Below, piece by piece: positions 54,082 to 64,000 of a stretch of DNA of 64,000 nucleotides. A program made the translations under genes and the position numbers. Location of the stretch: NCBI RefSeq assembly GCF_905147365.1, contig NC_056425.1, positions 6,331,501 to 6,395,500 on the forward strand, in the 5' to 3' direction. Positions within the stretch are counted from its first letter, which is position 1, and the number at the start of each line of letters is the position of its first letter. Origin of the DNA: Aricia agestis (taxonomy: Eukaryota; Arthropoda; Insecta; Lepidoptera; Lycaenidae). The notes under the pieces are model-generated. The model saw only the letters and a program-made list of their open reading frames with translations. It made no database searches and was not told the origin of the DNA.

Positions 54082-57000
54082 TTAGCCTTTCCCATAATGT
54101 CCCCATCTTCCGTTCCCCCATCCTCCCCACGCTGGTGCCCGGTTACCCCCATAAATTTTCACCCCATCATCATAGTACGACCCGTAGCTGCTTCCCGCCA
54201 GTGCTGACTTCCCCCTCCCTAAAAGTCCCGTTATCCCCGAAATCCCAGCATAGGTGTTCCCAATCACCCCCGTCCCATATCCCCCAAAGTTTCCATATGA
54301 CCCCGTCAGTTGGAAGGTTAGGGGGATGTGGACTTCACGCTTGATGGACCGGAGACCAGGCCAGAACGTTTCAGATGCTTCTAGATCTGGTTGCTCTGTT
54401 GCTTCTTCTTCTGCAAGCACAAGACAATTGAAGACATTAGTGTATAAAGAAGGTAAGTTCATGCTAAGTACTCACATACGGTTTTGCTCGATAGTTTTAC
54501 TCCAAATCGATTAAACTGTGTGGACTGCAATTTGCAGTCCACACAGTTTGCTCTATGCAAGCCTTCAAGCTGTCAGTTTTGCAGTCTGCATCGAGCCGGC
54601 TTGATGGAATTAAATATATTGATTTAGAATAAAACTATCGAGCAATGCTGAATGTGTGGACGAAATTCCGAGCCGCAGGTTTTGCTCGACCTGTGTGCTC
54701 GACGTTATTGCTCGATTGAGCAAAACCGTATGTGAGTACTTAACCGGTTAGAAAAAAATGTAGATTTTATCTATAACGGATGACCAAGTAGGTTACAAGG
54801 TTTGTTTAAATTATAAACGGCGAAAAATGAGTAATTGTCTAATGTTAGTTATCAGGCCATTTAGCCGAAACTTTTTCGTTTTCGCTTCGTTATAGGATCG
54901 CCGATCAAAATGTATGGAATTGACATAAGACGAGTCGAACGTCAACGTCATATTAACGAACGCTTATGTCAATTGTATACATTTTCATCGGCGATTCTAT
55001 AACGAAGCGAAAACGAAAAGATTTTGGCCCACCCCCCTGGTTCTTTAACTCGCGCCTTTAAGAGGGCGACTAACCCCAAAAATCAAACATCGTCCTTCTC
55101 TCTTCACACTCACGCCCGTCTTTCATATTATGCAGGTGAACAAGAACGACGCGGATTCATTGCCAAATTAGTTTTTTCTCAATAACTCGATAAATATACA
55201 ACATTTTAAAAATCCGCTAGGTCGATCTCTCAATGATAATTTTTTTTACAATGTGTTAAAATATTAATATAGTTCAATGCACGGTTATGGCAATAAATTA
55301 AAAATTCGTTAAAATGAGATGCATCTTTGTGATTTTTTTCTATCGAGAAAATTTTAAGATATCGTGTTTTTGCTCAGATCGAATTCTCGGAAATATAATG
55401 TAGTGTCTAATTTTAGAAAATAAAACAATTCGGGGCTTATTTTCAAGTATAAAAATGAATTATAAAATCGACACTTTAGGGTTAGTCGCCCCCGTAATAT
55501 TCTATAATTTAAGATTGTAAATAAGAAAGTGTATCTATCTATCTGTTACCACTAATTCACACTTAAACCAATGAACCGATTTTACTGAGATTTGGTATGG
55601 AGATACTTTGAGTACCGGGAAAAGACATATTACCTGATATTACTAAGATACTTTCCATCCGGGAAAAATGTACGGTTCTCGCGCGGTAATCGAATTTTGG
55701 TCACCAACTGGTATGTAATGATTCTAAGAAGATAAATAACTTTTTTGTCCTTGCTTAGTAGTACACAAAAAATGCATAGAGTTTTCTAACAAAAGGCTTG
55801 AATGATAATTATATCAACATGTAGAGTTCAAAGACCGCAGTCGTTGAGATTGGAGGGTCAATTACATGGTACACCTAAATTATTAACGATGAAAAGGTTA
55901 GGTTTTGTCAAGTTTAAATATTGATTGTGAAACAAAATACAAATGATTTTTGGGCTTATTCAACCATTCAAATAAAGGTTTTTTAAAAAACTTGCATCGA
56001 TTCGAACTCTATATCATATGATTTGACGAGGAGAATAAAAAATAAGGCGGACGGTTGATAGATGTTGGTATAATATAAAGATTATAGACTACAGCCTATA
56101 TGTACAGTAGAGGTATTTGGATTTCTATAAAATATGACGACTATGGATATAAAGTATGCATTTATGAATAGAGATAAATTTATGTAGCCGTAAAGGCACA
56201 TTTATAATTGCCTAACTCTATTAATAACTCTTTGGCTTGTTATTGCTATTGTATTCAATTTATTGTCTGCCCAATAAATTTACATAAAATAAAAAAAATG
56301 TACCTAACCTCGTATTTTTAGAACATAGGTACTTTTACTGAAATCTACCACCAATAATAAATGTTTTACTCAACAAATAGGACCGCGTTCCAAAACGCTT
56401 AAAATAGGAGGCATTTTGAGCGTTTTTATCGTTTTTAACGCTAAATGGAATGCGGGGAACAACTAACCTTTTACAATCTCTACTTTCGGCGTATCTTCCA
56501 CTGGCTCCAAGGCCCTTGCACTCTTCAACCACTCTGATGGCTGGTCTCTGCTGATCGGCGGACTCGGCAGGAGGTATAACGCTGGATCCAGCACTGCACA
56601 TTCTATTGATACCACCGACAGGAGGAGGAGACTCTGAAATGTGATAATACGCAAGTATTAGCCAGTGCCCAGTAGCCACTGTTTTGAAAAACCTTTGAAG
56701 CGGAGGAATTCTGGCCGACTGATGTGGTCTACCGAAGGTTCCGAGGGAGACTCCGGAATGAAGCGCGCGTCACGTCGCCGATAACATCGTGATAAAGGGT
56801 AGTTATTAAGTGTATATAATTTATATGTATGTTAGTCATTAAGGTATATATTGTATGGGCCTATGTAGCCCATACATAGGCCCATACAATACAAATAAAT
56901 AAAATTAATTCAGGGATATTATAATATATTTAGGGGTTTTACTATTGTAAAACCCCTACAGTATGCTTGTCATATCGTTAACAAATAACCGCCGTACTCA

Positions 57001-58054
57001 TGGACATTTTATGATTAACCTTCAATTTAATGAAGAGTTCGACAGATAATGTATGGGGCTTATGTCAAAATTTTGAATTAATGAGAAAGTAAATGAGATA
57101 ATAATTACTTATGTAGATGAACAAAGTTTAACAAAACTAAGTAATTATAGTTACTTACTTAATATTTTAGGTTGTGTATGTCTCTTATAAAATCGGCCAA
57201 GTGCGAGTCGGGCTCGCGCACGAAGGGTTCCGTACCGTTATAGAGCGAAAGTAGGCCGTTTGTTGTATGGGAGCATCCCTTAAATATTTATTTTATTTTA
57301 ATATTATTATTAATTATTAAAGTAACAAATATAGTTAAGGATTCTGTGAAAATTTCAAGTGCCTAGCAGTTGCCATTATTGATTACGAGTAAAAAAGGCC
57401 AAAAAATTGCGTTTGTTGAAGAGAGAATACACAATCTGTGAAAATTTCAGCAGTCTAGCTATAGCGGCTCTTGAGATATAGCCTGGAGACAGACGGACAG
57501 ACATCGAAGTCTCAGTAATAGGGTCCCGTTTTTACCCCTTTTGTACGGAACCCGAACGAAATAATTTACAAACATTACACTTACAATTATACTAAATTTA
57601 ATTTTACTACTATTTTATTAACAAACACACTTAACACACAATTGACACACAAATATACCCTTATATTAATTATATAATATATAATTTACTCTCTACTTCC
57701 TTAATCTCTATTTTTTCCTATACTAAATTATTCATCTGTGGTCACCGATATTGGTTTTACATTTAGTAAATATTATAATTGCATACTTTACTAATATTCA
57801 TGTAAGACTGTTTGGAGACCCCAATATACGAAAATAAAATAAAATAAAATAAAATAAAACCCTAAAAATAAGTCACCGTGAAAGTAGCAACGTTGTAAGA
57901 GTTATTTGATTACGTTGTGTCCGAATCGCTCGAAATCCCAATGTTAGCAATTTGCATTCTTTTAGGGCTGCTGCTATTTTCATAGTAAACCCTACATAAA
58001 TAAAGAACACCTAAATCACAATACAAAAATTAAAAAAAAATAGCTTACCAGCAT
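54082..58054 (-). CDS. Secreted glycine/aromatic-rich protein, function unknown
   Basis: Exons are 58049-58054 (ATGCTG), 56468-56633 and 54082-54410; phases match, 501 nt, 166 aa. The join gives MLSLLLLSVVSIECAVLDPA, a clear signal peptide, which strongly supports the tiny first coding exon. The N-terminal half is Pro/Glu-containing (SRDQPSEWLKSARALEPVED). After an acidic stretch (EEEATEQPDLEA) the C-terminal half is rich in Gly, Tyr, Ser and Trp (NFGGYGTG, YGSYYDDGVK, APAWGGWGNGRWGHYGKG). This composition suits a cuticle or other extracellular structural protein, but I do not recognise the family. A TATA box lies 38-45 bases upstream of the ATG, and the gene lies on the same strand as the Gly-rich gene at 60217. 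Confidence 0.75.
54465..54742. mobile_element. MITE, TIR TAAGTACTCACATACGGTTT
   Basis: 26-bp or longer inverted ends with 'gctcgat', and a strong inner hairpin at 54513-54549 (aaactgtgtggactgcaa). In intron 2 of the 54082 gene, starting 55 bp from exon 3. Confidence 0.8.
54856..55029. mobile_element. Foldback MITE 'cgttttcgcttcgttata'
   Basis: Arms of about 60 bp: ggcc...aaactttttcg, 'ttttcgcttcgttatag', 'atcgccgat' and 'tgacataag' with complements. Confidence 0.8.
55065..55495. mobile_element. TTAA-flanked MITE, copy 2
   Basis: Near-identical to 22487-22879 with an extra ~35 bases near 55420-55460. Left flank TTAA, right flank gTAA (one change). Confidence 0.75.
55531..55720 (+). mobile_element. 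Helitron-like fragment
   Basis: 'accaatgaaccgattttact', 'tttggtatggagatactttg' and 'atgtacggttctcgcgcg' match the family split at 63092. Confidence 0.65.
56850..56890. repeat. Perfect hairpin, 17-bp arms
   Basis: attgtatgggcctatgt and complement around 'agccc'. Confidence 0.75.
57193..57552 (+). mobile_element. RTE-type retroelement 3' fragment
   Basis: 'ggccaagtgcgagtcgggct', 'gaagggttccgtacc', 'agacggacagacatcgaagt' and 'aatagggtcccgtttt...tacggaaccc' are the usual words of this dispersed insect repeat. Class inferred. Confidence 0.6.
57830..57859 (+). repeat. (AAAAT)n microsatellite
   Basis: About six units of aaaat in intron 1 of the 54082 gene. Confidence 0.8.
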
Positions 58055-58091
58055 TTTTGACTCCGTATTGACGAAGTTCACTCTGTTATCT

Positions 58092-58099
58092 CTATATAT
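58092..58099 (-). promoter_or_regulatory. TATA box of the 54082 gene
   Basis: catatataga on the minus strand, about 40 bases before the start codon at 58054. Confidence 0.55.
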
Positions 58100-58410
58100 G
58101 GACTGGACGCTACTGTATGTCCGTCTGTCATAAAAGAAAGACTTTCTCCATGGTTCAAGGACACCAACGTTGGTCACTTGGTTATGGGTGTTAACTGTTA
58201 CGTAATGAACATAGATGTAAAATTACACCTAGATTGAGATAGAATTACACCAAAACATGTTTTTGGAGTTGAAATATTGGCTGTATTGAAATCATGGTGT
58301 GTTTCAAATCAAAACCTTAGCAATATTCAAAAGTTGAGAAAGTATTTTTCTTTCTTCTTTTTTTTTTTTTTTTAGTAAAGTTTTCTTCTAGTAATTCTAG
58401 CGTAATTTGG

Positions 58411-58574
58411 TAACGGCCGTTCCCAATATTTGATCTATCTCTGGTTTTGCCCTACTAGAGATGGGAATAGCTCACAATTGACATAAAATATATGTCTCTA
58501 ATGTCTAATGTGAGCCATTCCTATCTCTAGTAGGGCAAAACCAGAGATAGATCAAATATTGGGAATGGCCGTTA
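58411..58574. mobile_element. Foldback MITE, TIR TAACGGCCGTTCCCAATATT
   Basis: Near-perfect arms of about 60 bp (…tgatctatctctggttttgc…). A partial copy lies at 62574-62637. Confidence 0.8.
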
Positions 58575-59033
58575 GTGGTATTCTTTTTGAAAATTGTGTC
58601 TGTCGATCACTCTTGTTATGGTCTTTAATTTTTTTTAACATTCAAGGTTTTATGCTTAAATACTTTATGGTCTTTACTATTTTTAGTTCTATCGCATCGC
58701 ATGAATTTAAGTAATAAAAAGTGACCTATTGGTCACTTTTGACTTTTTTAACTATCTTGTATAATATTTATTTCATAATAGTCTCATTTACTTATTGTTT
58801 TAATTTGAGGTTAAATATATTATCTAAACGCGTTTTACTAAAAAGGTTGTTGTGAATAAAGCAGCTAGTAAGACTTCTAAAAATGATTTTCGAAAACTAA
58901 AGAACATAAATCTAATCTAGTATTTATATATCAAGTGCATTGAGTCCCATAATCCAAAGCTTAACATTTTTCAATATTACTTAAGTTGGATTTATTAAAA
59001 TTTCTCTAAATTTCTCCTTTTGAAGGTTAGCTT

Positions 59034-59086
59034 TTTAGGGTTCCGTAGGCAAATGGCAAAAAACGGAACCCTTATAGATTCGTCAT

Positions 59087-59117
<31 letters not shown>

Positions 59118-59940
59118 CGTATGTCACAGCCACTTTTCTCCGAAACTATAAGAGCTATACTATTGAAACTTGGTAAGTAGATATAGTCTGTGAACCGCAT
59201 TAATATTTTGATACAAAAATGGAAAAATTATTAAAAATTTTAGGGGTCCCCATAGGTACAACTGAACTTTTCATCTAAGTTATGCGTATTTATGGATAGG
59301 TCTTAAAAAACCATATTGAGGTTTAAAATATAATTTTTTTCTAACCTGAATGGTTTGTGAGACTCTTCCAAAGTGGTAAAATGTGTGCCCCCCCCTCTAA
59401 TTTCTAAAGTAGGGGCATGATAAGTCTAAAAAATATATATGATGTACATTACTATAAAAACTACCAACGAAAATTGGTTTGAACGAAATCTAGCAAGCAG
59501 TTTTTTTTATACGTCATAAATTTTACCTTAAACCAACAAAAAAAATTTTTTTTCATCTAACCTAAACGCGTAGGTTAGATGAAAATTTTTTTTCTATGAA
59601 TAGGTCTTCAAAAATCATATTGAAGTTTCAAAAATATTTTTTTCTAGCCTGAATAGTTTGCGAGAGAGACTCTTCCAAAGTGGTAAAATTTGTGTCCGGG
59701 GGGGACACAAATTTTGCCTCTTATTTCTAAAGTAGATATATATATCAACGAAAATTGGTTTGAACGAAATCTAGCAAGTAGTTTTTTTATACGTCATAAA
59801 TGGTAAACCTTAAATTCACTTTCATGAAATCAACTGAAACATAAAAATAAATCAAAAACCTTTAATTTCATAAAAAAATAAACCTTATTGTTGCTGCGGA
59901 ACCCTTCATGGGCGAGTCCAACTCGCACTTGGCCGGTTTT
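59034..59940 (-). mobile_element. RTE-type repeat, longer copy
   Basis: Starts 'agggttccgtaggcaaa' and ends 'gagtccaactcgcacttggc', i.e. the opposite orientation to 57193. It contains a (TGTC)n microsatellite (59086-59117) and two internal near-repeats at 59330-59530 and 59590-59800 ('gagactcttccaaagtggta', 'acgaaaattggtttgaacga'). Confidence 0.6.
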
Positions 59941-60156
59941 ATATTGTAAGTTTACTATTAATTTACAACTAATATTCGAATTTCGATAATTTCGACAACG
60001 AAATTAGTAAGTATAATTTATTTTGATTGATTTCTACTAAAACGGCCAATCACATTAGAGCCTTTAGGTTGTAAGGTATCACTAGAATCTCCTTTCATGA
60101 AAAAAAAAATAGATCTAAAGAGTAGGAATAACAAGACTTTTTTATTCACTTATACT

Positions 60157-60162
60157 TTTATT
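60157..60162 (-). terminator. Polyadenylation signal of the 60217 gene
   Basis: AATAAA on the minus strand, 55 bases past the stop. Confidence 0.55.
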
Positions 60163-60216
60163 GTCACAAAACACTTCCGGTAACATTTTTTAACCCCTCA
60201 AGTGAACGTGCACTTT

Positions 60217-60931
60217 CTAACCCCGCCATCCTCCACCTCTGCCCCATCCGCCTCCATGACCCCATCCTCCACCGCGACCCCATCCGCCCCCATAGCCTCC
60301 GTGACCCCAACCCCCATAGCCTCCGTGACCCCAACCCCCATTGCCGTAACCACCTCCCCAGTGACGGTTTTCTGCGAGCTCCAGAGACTCCAAAGTCTCG
60401 GGTTTAGCTTCTAGAGCCCCATCATGGGGTGCCAGAGCGGGCAACGCGGCTGCGTAGGCAACGCACACCAACAGTAAAACGTAGATTACCTGAAGTAAGA
60501 GATAGTAGAATTATTTTATAACTTTTCTTAATTGTTTCGTGTTTTCCGAAACACACACTTACTTATTATATTATAATTTATGTCTTTTGTCACGTTTTAT
60601 TAAAACAGCTAGCAAAGCTCGGTCTTCTACTAAATATTAAATGAAAACATTTTTAAATTGTTTGATTATTATTATTTAAACCCAAATATATATAAGTAAT
60701 TATTAATTATGTAGCATTTCGTTTAATTAAAATCAAGCATAGGCAAAAAACTAAAAAGTTAAGACATCTTTTTAATTTTTTTTTTATCTTATTAAGTATT
60801 TGAAATTGAAAATCGGTATAAATTTTCTTTGTCATTAACTTTTGTATTTCAATTTTAAAACATATTGGATTCTAAAAAAAATAAATTATGGGACACTACT
60901 TGTGGCATTTAAAAAATCAATTTACCTTCAT
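60217..60931 (-). CDS. Small secreted Gly/Trp/His-rich protein
   Basis: Exons are 60926-60931 (ATGAAG) and 60217-60489; 279 nt, 92 aa. The signal peptide MKVIYVLLLVCVAYAAALPA is followed by a short acidic propeptide-like stretch (GALEAKPETLESLELAENR). The rest is imperfect repeats of GGWGHGGYGG and GRGGGWGHGG type, ending in GGGWRG. Such proteins are found among cuticle proteins and glycine-rich antimicrobial-like peptides of insects; sequence alone does not decide. A TATA box and close AATAAA support a compact, highly expressed gene. Confidence 0.85.
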
Positions 60932-60986
60932 GTTCGTCACTTTGCAACACCAAGAAACTTGTGAACTTCGAGGTGTACCCGACCTG

Positions 60987-60992
60987 TTTATA
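60987..60992 (-). promoter_or_regulatory. TATA box of the 60217 gene
   Basis: TATAAA on the minus strand, 56 bases before the start codon. Confidence 0.6.
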
Positions 60993-63091
60993 TGTACTTA
61001 TTACACATGACCACCCATTCAGGTGTTCATATAGTACCTATATACGTTTAGTACATACCCGGTAAATCAGCAATAATTATTACATAAAGGTATAATAGTT
61101 GTAGACCAAGAGCCAGAATACGTATGTGTTGTAAAATACTGCATGCTTCTACGCATGCACATGGTGCGATTTTTTATACCGGGAGACAGCCGCGATTATA
61201 GGCCATTAAAATAACACATTTGTTACAAAATTCGAAAAATAGGTACCTAAAACAATGTTTTTTAATTTCATTGTCCTTTGTTTTATGAGTACGTTGGGTA
61301 AAATATACAAATAGACATGCGCCCGCCGCGCGCCGTATCTCTAAATGGCATATTAAAGTAAAGACAGTTATGAAAGAATTTAATGAAAATATTCGCAATA
61401 TGGTTTACTGTATAATCCACAGGTATAGTCGCACCTATTAAACTCTGTTTATTTGTGTTAAAAAATAAATAATTGTAATTATTGCAATAATTGTAACATA
61501 CCTTGCGATCAAAGGTTCAAATTCTACAGTATTAGGCTAGTTATTAATTTCACCTTTGCAAATATAACTTTGTGTGAAAATGATTAATAATCATTTTCAC
61601 AAAAAAAAAAAAACAATATTTGAATATTTTAAACAGTAGAAACCCATTAAATGTTGAATGAGAAATATGCCTTTTAAATGACACCGAAGTCCGAAAGTAC
61701 TGTGCGCCATAGTATGACGTCATATTTCTTGTAACTATTTTATACTTTCTTTATTGATTTTTTTTATGTGCTAATAAACGTACGAGCCTAAGAGTGCCAA
61801 AAAAGAAAAGAATTAAATTATAAGAAATGTGAAATCAGTTGTAATGTTGAAAACATTTGGAGAAAAGTTTTGGCCATTTTATTTCCCAACTACAGTAAAT
61901 GGAGATAATATTATATAAACCGATATTTTATTTGAATTATTCAAGAAAATATATTTTACAGATCTTTCTAGGCTTATTCTTATTATTTATCTACAGATAA
62001 ACAAATATTAAATGACTAGACGTGTGATGATGTCACATCCAAATCGGAAGTACTTATTTACCGCAAAAGCGTTTTCGTCAGTACAGATAAAAAAATATCA
62101 AATCATATTTTCAAATCTTCTTTATTTATTAATAATAATTCATAAGCTTTTATTTCATGATAAAGGTAAAATACGGTTTCTTAGGCCAAGTTCTACTAGA
62201 AATATGCATTTGTTCAATGTAATTGAATAAGTATAGGTCAAGTAACCTATTACTGAGTACAAATTTTAGAAGATGCTTTAAAATATTATTGCGAGTCGGT
62301 AATCGGTTCCTCGACCGAGTTAGTTCTGGTGAATTCCAAAATTATAATTTTGAAACCGATTTAGAAAATAAAAATATTCTTTTTGCATTTTTTGTCTCTC
62401 AGACTATCCCCACATTTACCTGCTAGGATGAATCAGTAAGTTTACGCCTCCAAAGGGCTTAGAATGACTTAAGGTTTTTGAAGGCTATAATAATTCTGAA
62501 GGTGCACAAGTTTTATTTATTCAGATTTGAAAATAATATGTGACAACTGACATGAATAATTAAATGAAACTTCTAACGGCCGTTCCCAATATTTGATCTA
62601 TCTCTGGTTTTGCCCTACCAGAGATAGGAATAGGCCTCTTGGATATCTCTAGTGGCGCGGCGAGTGGCAGATTCAGGCAACACGTGGGTGTCAGAGTGCG
62701 ATCAGCTGTGAAATACGGTTTACTAGTTAAAAATGAAAACACGTTGAAAACGTTAAAAAGTGCTCTGCTCTGAATAAGGAAAATATGGGCGTTACGAGAT
62801 CAAATAAACTGTTGTGTTGTAGGGTGCAAAAATTCCCAATCTCGGATTCGTATATTAACGTTTTATTCGTTTCTGAGACGGAATTGGGAAACGTATCGAA
62901 ATCAACATGCCGATTATTAATCATGCTTAAATCTAAATCTCGCATGAATATTTCTAAAATATCACGTGCAAGTTATTTTTAATACCATTGTTTTATGTAT
63001 AACAATATATATTGTAATTGAAAAAACGATATAAATAAAATTATTGTCGCTTCAATATTTATTACTAATTCCTTCAATTCCTTCAATATTC
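60993..63091. other. No gene seen
   Basis: AT-rich. Contains only the MITE fragment at 62574-62637 and a short stem with poly(A) at 61577-61613. Open stretches here lack splice context or recognisable motifs. Confidence 0.5.
62574..62637. mobile_element. Partial copy of the 58411 MITE
   Basis: aacggccgttcccaatattt through 'gccctaccagagatagg', one arm only. Confidence 0.7.
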
Positions 63092-63546
63092 ACTTTCGCA
63101 TTTATAATATTATAATACTAATATACTAATTAATGATATTACTAATTTACTAATAATATTATAAGTGCGAAAGTGTGTCTGTCTGTTACCTCTTAACGCC
63201 TAAACTGCTGAACAGATTTTGCTGTTTGGCATGGATAACTCCATAATATATTCTTAAGAGTCCCGAAAAAGGACATAGACAGTGGCGTAACTATAAGATC
63301 CGGGGCCCGTGGCAAATTGATGGGGCTCTATCAGTAAAAATCGTCACGTGTATAATAAACAATATTATGTACTTAAAAATTTTTGCCCATTTGGGTCGGG
63401 GGCCCGTGGCATTTTGCCAGCCATATATTTACGCCACTGGACATAGGATACTTTTTGTCTCGGGAAAATGTACGGTTCCCGAATCCCGCGCGATTACTTC
63501 GTTGTGCAAGAGTTATGGCACAACGGAGTTACGGGCGTCATCTAGT
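63092..63546 (+). mobile_element. Helitron-like repeat, split by a hAT MITE
   Basis: Contains 'gcgaaagtgtgtctgtctgt', 'acctcttaacgcctaaactg', 'aaaatgtacggttccc' and the end 'acgggcgtcatctagta'. Interrupted by 63280-63439. Confidence 0.75.
63280..63439. mobile_element. hAT-type MITE, 160 bp
   Basis: Ends CAGTGGCGTAA and complement. Flanks gacataga (63272-63279) and gacatagg (63440-63447) agree at 7 of 8, and the host repeat word 'aggacatagga' is restored if it is removed. Confidence 0.85.
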
Positions 63547-63567
63547 AAAATTATACTTATTACATAC

Positions 63568-63830
63568 TAGCTGTTGCCCGCGACTTCGTCCGCGTGGACT
63601 TCAGTTTATAGCGCGCGATGTCAACAAAATTGGTGTCAAAAGCTTTTATAAAAAAACCCTGGTACCCCTTAAATCAATACAGCTGTGCAGTGTGCACACA
63701 ATAAGTATTTCATTTTTTTATATTAAACTTTATATTTTATGCCAAATTTTAAAGCTTATTTAGCCCTCCAATTACACAACTTTACCCATAAACTATTTAT
63801 CATTGATAGATTTAAGGTTACGTCACTGCA
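63568..63830 (+). mobile_element. Start of another dispersed repeat
   Basis: Begins actagctgttgcccgcgact and continues 'tcgtccgcgtgg', the same style of head as 36740 and 48493 ('ctagatgt(c)cc.cgcggcttcg'). The right end is not clear. Confidence 0.5.
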
Positions 63831-64000
63831 CAGATAAAGTACTGAGTTATTTAATACCGTAGAATAGATATAACAATCGAAAAAAATCGAAACTTAAATG
63901 TAAGATGATACCACGTCTTATAGAAAGACTTTTGAGCAAGCGTCAGCGCGATGTAGAAGACGCACGGCGCCATCTATTATGAATTGTTGGAACTAACTTA

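Noticed and set aside
60202..60414. Ser/Thr/Pro-rich plus-strand open frame
   Set aside because: Antisense of the glycine-rich repeats of the 60217 gene.
1..64000. CRISPR array, prokaryotic operon or prophage
   Set aside because: No regularly spaced direct repeats; the genes are spliced animal genes.

Overview
The window reads as nuclear DNA of a moth or butterfly. It is AT-rich, has intron-bearing animal genes, and carries repeat families typical of Lepidoptera: a SINE ending in a poly(A)-like tail in seven copies, a tRNA-derived SINE, Helitron-like repeats with 'ataatattagta' and 'ctagt' ends, RTE/CR1-type LINE pieces and dozens of foldback MITEs. All gene models below were built by hand from splice sites, reading phase and protein motifs. 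No transcript or database was consulted.

Layout. 1495-13639 (-) is an SLC46/PCFT-like MFS transporter in seven exons, with a very long last intron full of repeats. Head-to-head with it, 15489-27737 (+) is the microtubule plus-end protein EB1, with two tandem, mutually exclusive versions of its second exon and about 10 kb of nested transposons in its introns. 30547-33653 (+) is the nucleolar RRM protein NOL8. It converges tail-to-tail, 68 bp apart, with 33722-34921 (-), mitochondrial ribosomal protein S9 in a single exon. 38044-43296 (-) is an SLC35F5-like transporter whose last coding stretch is repeated in tandem just past its stop. Head-to-head with it, 43930-46336 (+) is AIMP3/EEF1E1. A lone GC-rich terminal exon lies at 47528-47679 (+). 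50316-53374 (-) is a six-cysteine odorant-binding protein with a long insertion. 54082-58054 (-) and 60217-60931 (-) are two small secreted glycine-rich proteins that share an unusual layout, with only six coding bases in the first exon. The remainder (1-1494, 60932-64000 and the intergenic gaps) holds repeats and no gene I can support.

The housekeeping genes (EB1, NOL8, mRpS9, SLC35F5-like, AIMP3) form two head-to-head pairs and one tail-to-tail pair but share no pathway. The three genes at the right end are secreted-protein genes on one strand. The most unusual content is the nested transposon record. Several elements have target duplications that can be read directly, among them a 2.57-kb element with 26-bp termini inside a Helitron-like repeat, a 1.28-kb element with 13-bp termini and internal repeats inside another repeat, and several hAT-type MITEs with 8-bp duplications. 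Other points of note are the EB1 exon duplication, the repeated 3' end of the SLC35F5-like gene and the orphan exon downstream of AIMP3.
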